From an uncultured Paracoccaceae bacterium (GTDB taxonomy: Bacteria > Pseudomonadota > Alphaproteobacteria > Rhodobacterales > Rhodobacteraceae): a stretch of 64,000 nucleotides of DNA. The notes beneath the pieces are model-generated. The model saw only the letters and a list, made by a program, of their open reading frames with translations. It had not been told where the DNA came from and did not search any database. Shown here in pieces: positions 20,236 to 27,887 of this stretch (positions within the stretch are counted from its first letter, which is position 1; every line of letters begins with the position of its first letter). The translations under genes and the position numbers were made by a program. The stretch covers positions 62,001 to 126,000 of the forward strand of contig CANMDF010000001.1 in assembly GCA_947496605.1 (NCBI GenBank), in the 5' to 3' direction.

Positions 20236-20239
20236 AACG

Positions 20240-20273
20240 CAACGATACGTTGTCATACCCGCAATGAAATTGC
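20240..20273. promoter_or_regulatory. Two 13-bp palindromes between the lysE-like and lrp-like genes
   Basis: CAACG-ATA-CGTTG (20240-20252) and GCAAT-GAA-ATTGC (20261-20273) are both perfect five-base arms around three bases. Their centres are 21 bases apart, about two helical turns, so both face the same side of the DNA. They fill the short gap between the divergent genes. Binding by the adjacent Lrp/AsnC protein is inferred. Confidence 0.5.
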
Positions 20274-20307
20274 TAAAGTGCGGCGAGACAGGGAAGCTGC
20301 ACAATTT

Positions 20308-20760
20308 ATGATGAAGCATGATCCAATAAACGACAAAATATTGCGAGCGCTGGCAAAAGACGGTCGCATCAGCAATCTACAACTGGCCGAAGCGGTGGGG
20401 CTGTCGCCCTCTGCCTGCCTGCGCCGTGTGCAGGAATTGGAACGCAGCGGTGTGATCAAAGGATACCGCGCACGGTTGGATCCGGTGCAGACTGGGCGGG
20501 CTTATGTGGTCTATGTCGCCGTTGGCTTGGCTGAGCACACCAAGGCCGCACAGACGGGATTTGAGATCGCGATGCAACGGGCCGATGAAGTGACTGAGTG
20601 CCACAACGTGGCTGGTGCATTTGAATATATGCTGCGCGTGGAAGTGGCTGACTTGCCAGCATACAAAGCGTTTCATACCGAAACGCTGGGGACCGTACCG
20701 CATGTGCGATCGATCACCAGTTATATGGTTATGGGGTCGCCAAAGGATACGCGTGGTTAA
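20308..20760 (+). CDS. Lrp/AsnC-family transcriptional regulator
   Basis: A 150-residue regulator. The N-terminal helix-turn-helix (NDKILRALAKDGRISNLQLAEAVGLSPSACLRRVQELE) is followed by the RAM ligand-binding domain (TECHNVAGAFEYMLRVEVADL), where Lrp-type proteins bind amino acids. Two ATGs in tandem (20308 and 20311) follow a GGGAAG; an upstream GTG at 20278 is possible but adds an unlikely arginine-rich stretch. It probably controls the divergent LysE-type exporter. Confidence 0.9.
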   Translation: MMKHDPINDKILRALAKDGRISNLQLAEAVGLSPSACLRRVQELERSGVIKGYRARLDPVQTGRAYVVYVAVGLAEHTKAAQTGFEIAMQRADEVTECHNVAGAFEYMLRVEVADLPAYKAFHTETLGTVPHVRSITSYMVMGSPKDTRG

Positions 20761-20775
20761 GGGTGTTAGCGTGTA

Positions 20776-21648
20776 TTACCTGCTTGCGCTGAACACTGCC
20801 GATAGTTCCAGCTCACTTGATATCAGGCCAACAACGCCGCCAACCTCTGATGCGTTGGGGCCAAAGAACTGACCTTCATGAACGCGTTGCCCGCCGCCTG
20901 CATAGGCAAGGTCAGACCCAGTCGTGGTTAATATACCGCCAGAGAAGCCGGTTCCGCTTATTGTTGCATTGCTAATTGTCACGGTGCCGATATCAGTCAC
21001 ATTTTGCGTATCATTCTTTCGTCCATCCAAATCACGAAAGACGGTATCGACGTCATTGGCAGGCCCCCACCCAACGGATACGACGGCCTGCCCTGACAGG
21101 GCAAAAGTTGCATCGCCGTTGTCCGCCTGAAGGCTGACCCGGCCATTATAGGTCGATGACCCCATGTCTGGCATTTCCGACAGGTTCGTGGCTTGTCCCA
21201 CCACGCCAAAGAGGTCATCGGAGAGCCCGCTGGTGGCAAAACTGCGTGCGTAAGTGTTGCTGGTTAGAGCAATCAGCGCGACGGATCCGCCATTTGTTAG
21301 GTTAACGTGGGTGCGGTCTTGATCGAAGGTTCCTGCTAGCAATCCCCCTTCGATAGTTTCTTGATTTTGGTTCAGGTTGCCAACAAACCCGCGTGTTGTG
21401 TTGTTTGACACGTTGATTGCGATCACCCCGAGTGGGGTGGTGTCACTTGTGCCTGTGCTCATGAACCTGACCGATGGTATTGTCGGTCTAGATGGTTCTG
21501 CAGGAGGCAACACCACATCTTCAACTTGGTTTTGCGCGGCGCCACCACCGCCGTCCCCCGCACCTCCGCAGGCGGCAAGAAACGTGCATGTGATCAGCGA
21601 ACCGATAGATTTGATCGGGGGGCAATTTGAATAAGACATCATACTCAC
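20776..21648 (-). CDS. TbpB-like lipoprotein (transferrin-binding-protein-like beta-barrel)
   Basis: A 290-residue predicted lipoprotein. A hydrophobic leader ends in the lipobox TFLAAC, followed by a glycine-rich spacer. The C-terminal HEGQFFGPNASEVGGVVGLI matches the signature of the transferrin-binding-protein-B/Slam-type lipoprotein barrel (F-GPNA-EVGG). The GTG start overlaps the stop of the upstream metalloprotease gene in GTGA (an ATG six bases on is an alternative), so the two are made together. The ligand is unknown; proteins of this type in non-pathogens are usually annotated as transferrin-binding-like without known partner. A short Gly/Asn/Thr-rich barrel would be expected on the outer surface. 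Confidence 0.75.
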   Translation of the reverse strand: MSMMSYSNCPPIKSIGSLITCTFLAACGGAGDGGGGAAQNQVEDVVLPPAEPSRPTIPSVRFMSTGTSDTTPLGVIAINVSNNTTRGFVGNLNQNQETIEGGLLAGTFDQDRTHVNLTNGGSVALIALTSNTYARSFATSGLSDDLFGVVGQATNLSEMPDMGSSTYNGRVSLQADNGDATFALSGQAVVSVGWGPANDVDTVFRDLDGRKNDTQNVTDIGTVTISNATISGTGFSGGILTTTGSDLAYAGGGQRVHEGQFFGPNASEVGGVVGLISSELELSAVFSASR

Positions 21649-22928
21649 ACCAGAAAGTTATTTTGGGAGAGGTCGCTGAGATCCAGATCGTGAAAGACAA
21701 TCACGGTGCCTTGATCGGAAAAGCGGGCGTGGCCGCCGGTATCGGTAACTTTGCCTAGTGCCTCTGCTGTATTATCATACCCAAAGGAACTAAGGTCTAT
21801 CAGGTCGATCCCACTTTCGAAATCAGCTCCGAGTGCACCTGTGCTACTGACACTGGTGCCGGAAATACCAAGTTCTGCAATCGTATTGGTGCCATCACCG
21901 GGGCGGAACACGAACGTATCAGCGCCACCACCACCCTCAAGATAGTCTGTGCCTTGGCCTGCGGTGATCACGTCATCACCGTGGAAAAAACTGCTTTGCG
22001 CGTCGCCACGGATCGTGTCGTTTCCGCTACCCCCATCAAGGATGTCGTCACCCTTTCCGCCAATCAAAATGTCGTTTCCAGTCCCGCCCGCTGCATCGGT
22101 TTGACCGGAACCGCCAACAATCAAGTCGTTGTCTTGGCCGCCATCAACAATGTTGTCGCCCAACGTATCGTAAATCTTGTCATTGCCATCGCGGGCTGCG
22201 ATGTCGTCATCGCCTGCGCCGCCATGAATAATGTCTGCTTTAGTGGTTGCAACAATAGTGTCATTGCCACCTTTTGCCTCGACCGTTTGACCAACCGTGA
22301 CGTATTCAAGATAGATATTTTCATCTGCGGCGGTCCATTCGCGGGCGCCGTAAGTGTCTATGACTGCGGCGATATCGCCATCATAAATGCCTTGTTGCGA
22401 CCCAAGCCGCGGATTCATCAATTGTAAGCCGTCGGAATCGTGACCTAACCCGATAGCATGGCCAATCTCATGGGCGGCAACGACCCAATAATTCATCGCA
22501 CCTGCCCCTGTAGGGTGCCAGGTTTCGGCTGCATCCATCCAAGCAAACCTTTCGGAATTGAGGATGCCACCATATCCAATGATCCCACCGGGGCTGCCCC
22601 ACGTTGAATTCGCGCCGGGCACGGGATCAGATGTCGTTCTGACACCGATATGAGAAAAACCTGACGCTTCGCCGACTTCGACCTCTCGGAAATTGATGTT
22701 TGCGACGGCAGACCATGTTTGAAACGCATCGCGGACGACCTCTTCGAAATCTGCGATGGTCAGTGTTGAGCCGCGAAATTGTGTTTCGCTGAGGTCCATT
22801 GAATATGTGTATTCAATTGTAAAAGGGGCAGCCGTTGTTGTGCCGCTACCGTCATTTTGGGATTGTGGTGCACAGGTAGAACAGCTGCAGTAATGGGCAT
22901 GATTGGTGGTGTCAGTATCAGTATACAC
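21645..22928 (-). CDS. Secreted RTX metalloprotease (matrixin/serralysin-like)
   Basis: A protein of about 427 residues with an N-terminal metzincin domain and C-terminal RTX repeats. The zinc motif HEIGHAIGLGHD is at about residues 153-164, with a Met-turn-like LQLMNP after it. From about residue 220 to 340 follow calcium-binding nonapeptides (GGNDTI, GGAGDDDI, GGTGNDIL, GGKGDDIL, GGSGNDTI). No cleavable signal peptide is present, as expected for type I secretion. GTG 22928 is preferred because AGGAAGGT precedes it; an in-frame GTG at 22970 would add 14 residues. The N-terminus has an unusual CSCSTC cluster. No type I secretion genes lie nearby. Confidence 0.85.
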   Translation of the reverse strand: MYTDTDTTNHAHYCSCSTCAPQSQNDGSGTTTAAPFTIEYTYSMDLSETQFRGSTLTIADFEEVVRDAFQTWSAVANINFREVEVGEASGFSHIGVRTTSDPVPGANSTWGSPGGIIGYGGILNSERFAWMDAAETWHPTGAGAMNYWVVAAHEIGHAIGLGHDSDGLQLMNPRLGSQQGIYDGDIAAVIDTYGAREWTAADENIYLEYVTVGQTVEAKGGNDTIVATTKADIIHGGAGDDDIAARDGNDKIYDTLGDNIVDGGQDNDLIVGGSGQTDAAGGTGNDILIGGKGDDILDGGSGNDTIRGDAQSSFFHGDDVITAGQGTDYLEGGGGADTFVFRPGDGTNTIAELGISGTSVSSTGALGADFESGIDLIDLSSFGYDNTAEALGKVTDTGGHARFSDQGTVIVFHDLDLSDLSQNNFLV

Positions 22929-23008
22929 GGGCCCTACCTTCCTAGTTTGTACCACTCTGTTGCAGCGCACCGTCGAAGAACCGGATGCTGCTTTTCGCTA
23001 GACCTAAC

Positions 23009-23039
23009 GAAAACCTTCTAATCTGGCGTAAAGGTTTTC
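23009..23039. promoter_or_regulatory. Inverted repeat upstream of the RTX protease gene
   Basis: GAAAACCTT (23009-23017) and AAGGTTTTC (23031-23039) are a perfect 9-bp inverted repeat with a 13-base spacer, about 80 bases upstream of the protease start. It could be an operator or a transcript hairpin; the hairpin array already has its own terminator before this point. No regulator is assigned. Confidence 0.4.
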
Positions 23040-23140
23040 AGTAAGATTGGAGCTTTCGGGCCGTCACAGCACCATTTGTGCCCCGAGGACCTTGGCAAAA
23101 AGGGCTCATCTGCGTTCTGGCTAAATGCTTTCATTTTGAC

Positions 23141-23180
23141 AAAAAAACGGTCATGCCCGGGAGGAGGTGGGCATGACCGT
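23141..23180 (-). terminator. Last array hairpin acting as intrinsic terminator
   Basis: In minus-strand sense the stem CGGTCATGCCC/GGGCATGACCG with the ACCTCCTCCC loop is followed directly by seven T residues (the A-run at 23141-23147). The final sRNA unit therefore also ends transcription of the ccaF1-array operon. Confidence 0.85.
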
Positions 23181-23447
23181 CTTTATTTATCAGCGCCTCC
23201 TTGCGTCTCGGGAGGAGAAGAAGCAAGGCGCGTCCTCGCCAGCTTTGCTCGGGAGGAGGTGAGCGTGGCCGGCGGTATAATCGGTTCCAACCCGGGAGGA
23301 GGTGGGCGGTTCCGAAACTGGTGTCATAAAGTGGCGGCATCCGGGAGGAGGTGGATGCCGCCACCTTATTGAAGGCCCAAAACCTCGGGAGGAGGTGAGG
23401 TTTCGGACTTGGTCCAGATCTGCCTCAGGGGGAGGAGGCGACAGATC
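23141..23447 (-). ncRNA. Seven-hairpin CCUCCUCCC sRNA array (CcsR/cuckoo-RNA type)
   Basis: On the minus strand, 12 bases after the ccaF1-like stop, seven hairpins expose CCUCCUCC-type loops. In transcript order: (1) 23417-23447, GATCTG/CAGATC; (2) 23377-23406, ten pairs with one mismatch; (3) 23331-23364, a perfect 12-bp stem; (4) 23281-23315, a stem with internal loops; (5) 23238-23269, inner GCTC/GAGC; (6) 23193-23231, GCGCC-TTGC/GCAA-GGCGC with a diverged loop; (7) 23148-23179, a perfect 11-bp stem. Copies 2, 3, 4, 5 and 7 share the exact ten-base loop ACCTCCTCCC; stems differ in sequence but keep pairing. In Rhodobacter sphaeroides a DUF1127 gene is co-transcribed with four such stress-induced sRNAs (CcsR1-4); here seven units are seen. 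The loops are complementary to Shine-Dalgarno sequences. Confidence 0.88.
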
Positions 23448-23459
23448 CGAATGCTTGAA

Positions 23460-23675
23460 TTACTTGCCGTATGCGGCCTCGTAGGCGATTTCTTTGATCA
23501 TCGTTGCTGCGATACCAAGATCAGCAAGGTCACGAGATGAGAGGCTCTCAAGCTCGGAAATTGTTGTCTTGTAAATCTTACGCTTGGCGACGTGGTCCGC
23601 AATTTGCGCGCGGATCGCTGCAAAACGCTCGGTCAAAGAGGTGCTTGCGGAGAATGTTTCTGTTAGAACGGTCAT
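23460..23675 (-). CDS. ccaF1: DUF1127 small protein, CcaF1-like
   Basis: A 71-residue basic small protein. The C-terminal half KIYKTTISELESLSSRDLADLGI is the DUF1127 motif. ATG 23675 gives the usual short length; the frame is open for another 200 codons upstream but that part reads as non-coding and overlaps the divergent mrp gene. Directly downstream lies the CCUCCUCCC hairpin array, the same order as in Rhodobacter, where CcaF1 is an RNA-binding protein that helps mature the co-transcribed sRNAs. The same role here is inferred from the domain and the synteny. In Rhodobacter the operon is under heat-shock-type sigma factors; a GTTGAAA hexamer lies upstream on this strand but no convincing promoter could be fixed. 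Confidence 0.85.
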   Translation of the reverse strand: MTVLTETFSASTSLTERFAAIRAQIADHVAKRKIYKTTISELESLSSRDLADLGIAATMIKEIAYEAAYGK

Positions 23676-23928
23676 CTTTTGTCTCGAACTCAATTTGTGT
23701 GTCAGTGCGGTGTATGTCCCGCTGTTGTGATAAGGATGTATGATTATGCTGCAGTTGCACAATGATCGTTTCAACAATGCTGCTATGCAGAAAATGCATG
23801 AATATTGCTGACCTATTGTCATCAATCCGTCGCAATTTTGAGCATCTGTTTCCAACCCCTTGCGCTTTGCCCAAAACGTGCCAGATGATGGGTGGAATTT
23901 AGACACTTTTGAAACTTGAGGTCTCAAT

Positions 23929-25002
23929 ATGACTGTTACGCGTGATGAAATCCTTGGCGCTCTGTCGCGACTCACTTTGCCCGGTGGCACCGATCTGGTG
24001 TCGGAGGACATGATCCGTGCCTTGAATATCGAGGGTGGTGTCGTGCGGTTTGTGATTGAGGCTGCAGATCCGGGTGAGGCCGCCAAGATGGATGGTGTGC
24101 GCCGTGCCGCCGAAGACATCGTTCGCCGCTTGCCGGGTGTCGAAAGTGCGACGGTTGTCTTAACGGCACATGGACCGGCCCCAAAGGCGCCAGAGCCGCC
24201 ATCGTTAAAGGTTGGCCGCCACCCCACGCCGCAGGCGGGCCCCGCAAAGGTGTCTGGCGTTGACCGCATTCTAGCAATTGGGTCCGGCAAGGGCGGTGTT
24301 GGCAAATCAACAGTGTCTTCGAACCTTGCCGTCGCATTGGCCCGTGAAGGTCGCCGCGTCGGTTTGTTGGATGCAGATATCTATGGCCCGTCCCAGCCCC
24401 GCATGATGGGTGTGAACAAACGCCCCGGCAGCCCGGATGGCAAAACGATCATTCCGTTGCAAGCGCACGGCGTCACGATGATGTCGATTGGCCTGATGAT
24501 GGAAGAAGGTAAAGCTGTCGTCTGGCGTGGCCCAATGTTGATGGGAGCGCTGCAGCAGATGCTGGGGCAAGTCCAATGGGGCGAGCTGGATGTCCTGATC
24601 GTAGATTTGCCGCCGGGGACAGGCGATGTGCAACTGACGCTTTGTCAGAAAACAGAACTGACGGGTGCTGTGATTGTCAGCACACCGCAAGATGTGGCTT
24701 TACTGGATGCACGCAAAGCGTTGGATATGTTCAGCTCACTCCGCACCCCGGTCTTGGGTATGATCGAGAATATGTCGACTTTTGTTTGCCCCTCTTGCGG
24801 GACCGAGTCCCATATCTTTGGGCAAGGCGGTGTTGCGGCTGAGGCGGAAAAGATTGGCGTGCCATTCTTGGGCGCTTTGCCGATTGATCTGGATACGCGT
24901 CTTGCCGGTGATGCGGGCACACCCATTGCGGCGGGCGAGGGTCCGATGGCTGATGCCTACCGCGCGATGGCGCGTCGCTTTATTGACGGTGGCATTGCCT
25001 GA
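23929..25002 (+). CDS. mrp: Mrp/NBP35-family iron-sulfur cluster carrier ATPase
   Basis: A 357-residue cytoplasmic P-loop protein that carries iron-sulfur clusters to target enzymes (ApbC/Mrp). The N-terminal 90 residues are a DUF59/MIP18-type domain, followed by a Pro/Ala linker, the deviant Walker [11 protein letters not shown] (about residues 117-126), [16 protein letters not shown], and the cluster-binding CPSC motif in [22 protein letters not shown] precedes the ATG at 23929. The stop overlaps the next gene by one base (TGATG). Confidence 0.94.
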   Translation: MTVTRDEILGALSRLTLPGGTDLVSEDMIRALNIEGGVVRFVIEAADPGEAAKMDGVRRAAEDIVRRLPGVESATVVLTAHGPAPKAPEPPSLKVGRHPTPQAGPAKVSGVDRILAIGSGKGGVGKSTVSSNLAVALAREGRRVGLLDADIYGPSQPRMMGVNKRPGSPDGKTIIPLQAHGVTMMSIGLMMEEGKAVVWRGPMLMGALQQMLGQVQWGELDVLIVDLPPGTGDVQLTLCQKTELTGAVIVSTPQDVALLDARKALDMFSSLRTPVLGMIENMSTFVCPSCGTESHIFGQGGVAAEAEKIGVPFLGALPIDLDTRLAGDAGTPIAAGEGPMADAYRAMARRFIDGGIA

Positions 25003-25490
25003 TGAAGATACGCGCAGCACAACCAGATGATTTCGATGTGATCTGGCCATTGCTGCGCGATGTCTTTCGGGCAGGCGATACTTACGCGGTTGATCCTGCG
25101 ATTAGCAAAGCAGAGGCCCATGCCTATTGGATGACGCAGGCCCGTGCGACTTATGTTGTGGAAACCGACGCGGGCATCGTCGGCACATACTATATAAAGA
25201 CTAACCAACCCGGCGGCGGGGCGCATATTTGTAACTGCGGATACATAGTCAGTCCGGCCGCGCGCGGGCAGGGGATTGCGGCAGCCCTTTGCGCACATAG
25301 CCAAGATGAAGCACGGCTGTTGGGCTATCAAGCAATGCAGTTCAACTTTGTGCTCGCAAGCAATACAGGGGCCGTGCGCCTGTGGCATCGACTAGGCTTT
25401 GCGACGGTTGGCAAGATTCCTGACGCATTCACGCATCCGCGGCTGGGTTTGGTGGACGCCTTTGTCATGCACAAGCGGCTTTTGGGTTAA
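25002..25490 (+). CDS. GNAT-family N-acetyltransferase
   Basis: A 162-residue acetyltransferase. The acetyl-CoA site is visible as CGYIVSPAARGQGIAAALCAHSQ (R-G-x-G-I/A) near residues 80-102, with the family N-N/S-x-x-x/LWHRLGF ending in SNTGAVRLWHRLGFATVG. It is coupled to mrp by TGATG. The acceptor substrate is unknown. Confidence 0.88.
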   Translation: MKIRAAQPDDFDVIWPLLRDVFRAGDTYAVDPAISKAEAHAYWMTQARATYVVETDAGIVGTYYIKTNQPGGGAHICNCGYIVSPAARGQGIAAALCAHSQDEARLLGYQAMQFNFVLASNTGAVRLWHRLGFATVGKIPDAFTHPRLGLVDAFVMHKRLLG

Positions 25491-26056
25491 AATCGCCACA
25501 GTCTTGGGATTTCATGGAATCGGTCTAAGATTCGGGTGCTCACTTCCTATTTTTGCCGTTAGAAGGCTCTTGAGGTCAATTTCAATCACCTCAATCGAAA
25601 TTAATTGGGAATTTTGTGGAATTAATCTCAATCCATTTTCCTCACTACATGTAGTGCTGTATCTTTCTAATACCCCTACAATTATTACATGGCTGCGATC
25701 AATTCATCAATATGTTGTTCGCGAGCACTCCCGAAAACACCATGTAGTACCATGAATTCCCAAAAAGTTGTTGCTTGGTGATCAATGTGGTGTCACAACT
25801 GTCTCACGGTAATGACGAACACGACTTTAAAAGGGGCAAATTAAGAACCCCAACCGGCATAAGCAGGTTTCATACAGGCTTCGCCATTACCCAATAGATC
25901 CGGCGCGTGAGCGAGCAGACATCCCCCCAGGTGGCACGCGCAGTCGGACTTCCCTTTACGGGACGAGACGGCGGATTGATCAGTGGCAGCAGATCAATCC
26001 GCCGTTCTCACATCTAAGGCGAATTTTCGGGGGCAAGTGGTGAGGACCGAGGGACA
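25491..26056. other. 566-base non-coding leader of the dcw cluster
   Basis: No convincing gene is seen on either strand. Bases about 25500-25790 are clearly AT-richer than their surroundings and contain repeated AATTAAT/AATTTTG words and a palindromic ACTACATGTAGT (25646-25657). From about 25790 the composition returns to normal and a strong hairpin follows (25968-26005). Just before mraZ lie AAGTGGT and CAGTGGT copies that could be MraZ-binding repeats. The promoter of the cluster should lie here; tRNA, RNase P RNA and tmRNA features were looked for and not recognised. Confidence 0.6.
25968..26005. other. Strong hairpin in the mraZ leader
   Basis: ACGGCGGATTGATC and GATCAATCCGCCGT form a perfect 14-bp stem with a 10-base loop AGTGGCAGCA, 51 bases before the mraZ start. 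No T-run follows on either strand, so a simple terminator is unlikely. It could be an attenuator, an mRNA-stabilising element or the end of a small RNA. Confidence 0.65.
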
Positions 26057-26551
26057 GTGGTTCTGAGTTTTACAGGCGAACACACCCAAAAGGTGGACGG
26101 TAAGGGGCGCATGTCGATCCCTGCCGATTTTCGTCGTGTGCTCGAAGCGGGCGATCCTGAATGGACCACCGGCCTATCCCCGCGCATGTACCTTCTATAT
26201 GGTGACCATCTGAAAAACCAACTGCATGGATATACGGTTGATGAATTCAATGCGGTGGTTGAGCAGATCAATGCAATGCCGCGTGGCTCTGCGGATAAGA
26301 AAAAACTGTCTCGTTTGATTATTGGTCAATCCATTAAGTTGGACGTCGATAAGGATGGCCGCACCGTCATGCCGATCAAGCAGCGCCAAAAGCTGGGGCT
26401 GACGGATGGTGAGCTGATCTTTAGTGGCCTGGGTGATCATTTCGAGATTTGGAAGGCCGAAACATTCAGCAAAGAGGTCGCTGAAGATCTGTCGGGTTGG
26501 TTGGAAGAACAGGAGGATGGGTATGATCCACTCATCCTGTTGGATGGTTAA
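26057..26551 (+). CDS. mraZ: Cell-division regulator MraZ
   Basis: A 164-residue DNA-binding protein of the AbrB/MraZ fold that controls the dcw operon in other bacteria. Two MraZ repeats are visible: FTGEHTQKVDGKGRMSIPADFR (about residues 5-26) and SIKLDVDKDGRTVMPIKQRQKLGL (about 91-114). GTG 26057 lies behind GAGGGA. It opens the cluster, with rsmH starting three bases after its stop. Confidence 0.95.
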   Translation: MVLSFTGEHTQKVDGKGRMSIPADFRRVLEAGDPEWTTGLSPRMYLLYGDHLKNQLHGYTVDEFNAVVEQINAMPRGSADKKKLSRLIIGQSIKLDVDKDGRTVMPIKQRQKLGLTDGELIFSGLGDHFEIWKAETFSKEVAEDLSGWLEEQEDGYDPLILLDG

Positions 26552-26554
26552 ACG

Positions 26555-27535
26555 ATGTCTGCTGCCGTTGAAACCTCACCCCATATTCCTGTACTGATTA
26601 GACCGCTCATCGCAGCGGTCTCGCCCGTTTCTGGGGTCTGGTTGGATGGGACGTTTGGCAATGGCGGATACACCCGTGAATTGCTGACCGCTGGTGCGGA
26701 GAAAGTGATTGGCGTTGACCGTGATCCGCTGGCGTTTGAAATGGCATCTGATTGGATTGACGGCTTTGGCGACCGGATTGAAACGGTGGCCGGTGTGTTT
26801 TCCAAGCTGGATGAATATGGCTCTGATCTGGATGGCGTGGTTTTAGACCTCGGCGTCAGTTCCATGCAGCTTGATATCGCCGAGCGTGGTTTTTCGTTCA
26901 TGCGTGATGGTCCGCTGGATATGCGGATGAGCCAAGATGGGCCTTCCGCAGCCGATCTGTGCAATGACGCGGATGAAGCGGAACTGGCTGATATTATTTA
27001 CCTTTACGGCGAAGAGCGTGCATCGCGCAGGATCGCTAAGGCGATTGTTGCAGCACGTCCACTGACGACAACTTTGCAGCTAGCGAAGATTGTAGAGGGG
27101 TGTCTGCCGCGGTCAAAACCTGGTCAATCGCATCCTGCAACACGCACATTCCAGGCGCTACGTATCGCGGTGAATAATGAATATGGCGAATTGGCCGAAG
27201 GGTTGATGGCCGCTGAACGTGCGCTGAAGCCTGGCGGTCAGCTGGCCGTTGTGACCTTCCATTCGGTCGAAGACCGCATGGTGAAGCGTTTCTTGCAAGC
27301 ACGGTCGGGCAAGACGGCGAATGCGAACCGTTATGCGCCCGAGATTGAACAGGTAACACCCGCGTGGCGCATTGAAAAACGCAAGGCGATTGGACCGGAT
27401 GAGGGCGAACTCGCCGAAAACCCGCGTTCGCGGTCAGCCAAACTGCGGGTCGCGATCCGCACTGATGCGCCCGCTGAGGCGATTGATCCGGCGAAACTCG
27501 GCATGCCGATGAAAAAGAAAAAGGGAGGCCGGTAA
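26555..27535 (+). CDS. rsmH: 16S rRNA (cytosine-1402-N4)-methyltransferase RsmH
   Basis: A 326-residue methyltransferase (MraW) acting on the ribosomal P site. [10 protein letters not shown] at the start, the SAM-binding [14 protein letters not shown] (about residues 31-44), [13 protein letters not shown] and MRMSQ are family signatures, and the C-terminal [12 protein letters not shown] motif is present. Genes mraZ and rsmH are paired in most bacteria. Confidence 0.96.
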   Translation: MSAAVETSPHIPVLIRPLIAAVSPVSGVWLDGTFGNGGYTRELLTAGAEKVIGVDRDPLAFEMASDWIDGFGDRIETVAGVFSKLDEYGSDLDGVVLDLGVSSMQLDIAERGFSFMRDGPLDMRMSQDGPSAADLCNDADEAELADIIYLYGEERASRRIAKAIVAARPLTTTLQLAKIVEGCLPRSKPGQSHPATRTFQALRIAVNNEYGELAEGLMAAERALKPGGQLAVVTFHSVEDRMVKRFLQARSGKTANANRYAPEIEQVTPAWRIEKRKAIGPDEGELAENPRSRSAKLRVAIRTDAPAEAIDPAKLGMPMKKKKGGR

Positions 27536-27536
27536 G

Positions 27537-27887
27537 GTGCGTGGTCTGTTTTATGTACTGACGGCTATGGCCGTCATGGGGCTCGCGTTTTGGGCCTATC
27601 AGGAAAACTACAAAACACAGTCAGCGATAGCTGAAGTACGCGGGTTGCACGGTGAAATCGGAGCAGCGCACGAACGTCTTGGCATGTTGCGTGCGGAATG
27701 GGCCTACCTGAACCGCCCTGACCGATTGGCAGACCTTGCTGACCTCAATTTTGACCGCCTTGGCCTGTTACCGTTGATGCCTGACGCCTTTGGCGCAGTG
27801 GACCAGATCATTTATCCGTTGCCCCCCATCTTGCCGATTACAAACCCGATTGAGCTGTCGTTTGAGCAATTGGAGAACGACCTATGA
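27537..27887 (+). CDS. ftsL: Cell-division protein FtsL
   Basis: A 116-residue bitopic membrane protein. One N-terminal transmembrane helix (FYVLTAMAVMGLAFWAY) is followed by a periplasmic coiled coil (SAIAEVRGLHGEIGAAHERLGMLRAEWAYLNRPDRLADLA), the FtsL layout. GTG 27537 has GGGAGG upstream and lies one base past the rsmH stop. Its stop overlaps ftsI in ATGA. Sequence conservation in FtsL is low, so position between rsmH and ftsI carries much of the call. Confidence 0.88.
   Translation: MRGLFYVLTAMAVMGLAFWAYQENYKTQSAIAEVRGLHGEIGAAHERLGMLRAEWAYLNRPDRLADLADLNFDRLGLLPLMPDAFGAVDQIIYPLPPILPITNPIELSFEQLENDL

Noticed and set aside
23076..23372. Plus-strand reading frame of 98 codons rich in glycine and arginine through the hairpin array
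   Set aside because: It is an artefact of the GGGAGGAGGT loops; the hairpins and the minus-strand DUF1127 gene explain the sequence.
23141..23447. CRISPR-like array because of the repeated ten-base word
   Set aside because: Units are irregularly spaced, the repeat is only a loop word flanked by self-complementary arms, and no cas genes are near.
23676..24305. Long upstream extension of the DUF1127 frame on the minus strand
   Set aside because: It runs antisense through the start of mrp, has no protein-like features, and DUF1127 proteins of this type are about 70 residues long.
25399..25755. 118-codon plus-strand frame overlapping the acetyltransferase end
   Set aside because: The first part is a shadow of the acetyltransferase gene and the rest falls in AT-rich sequence without a plausible start or ribosome site.
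25790..26056. RNase P RNA upstream of mraZ
   Set aside because: The conserved rnpB core words were not found; only a simple strong hairpin is present.
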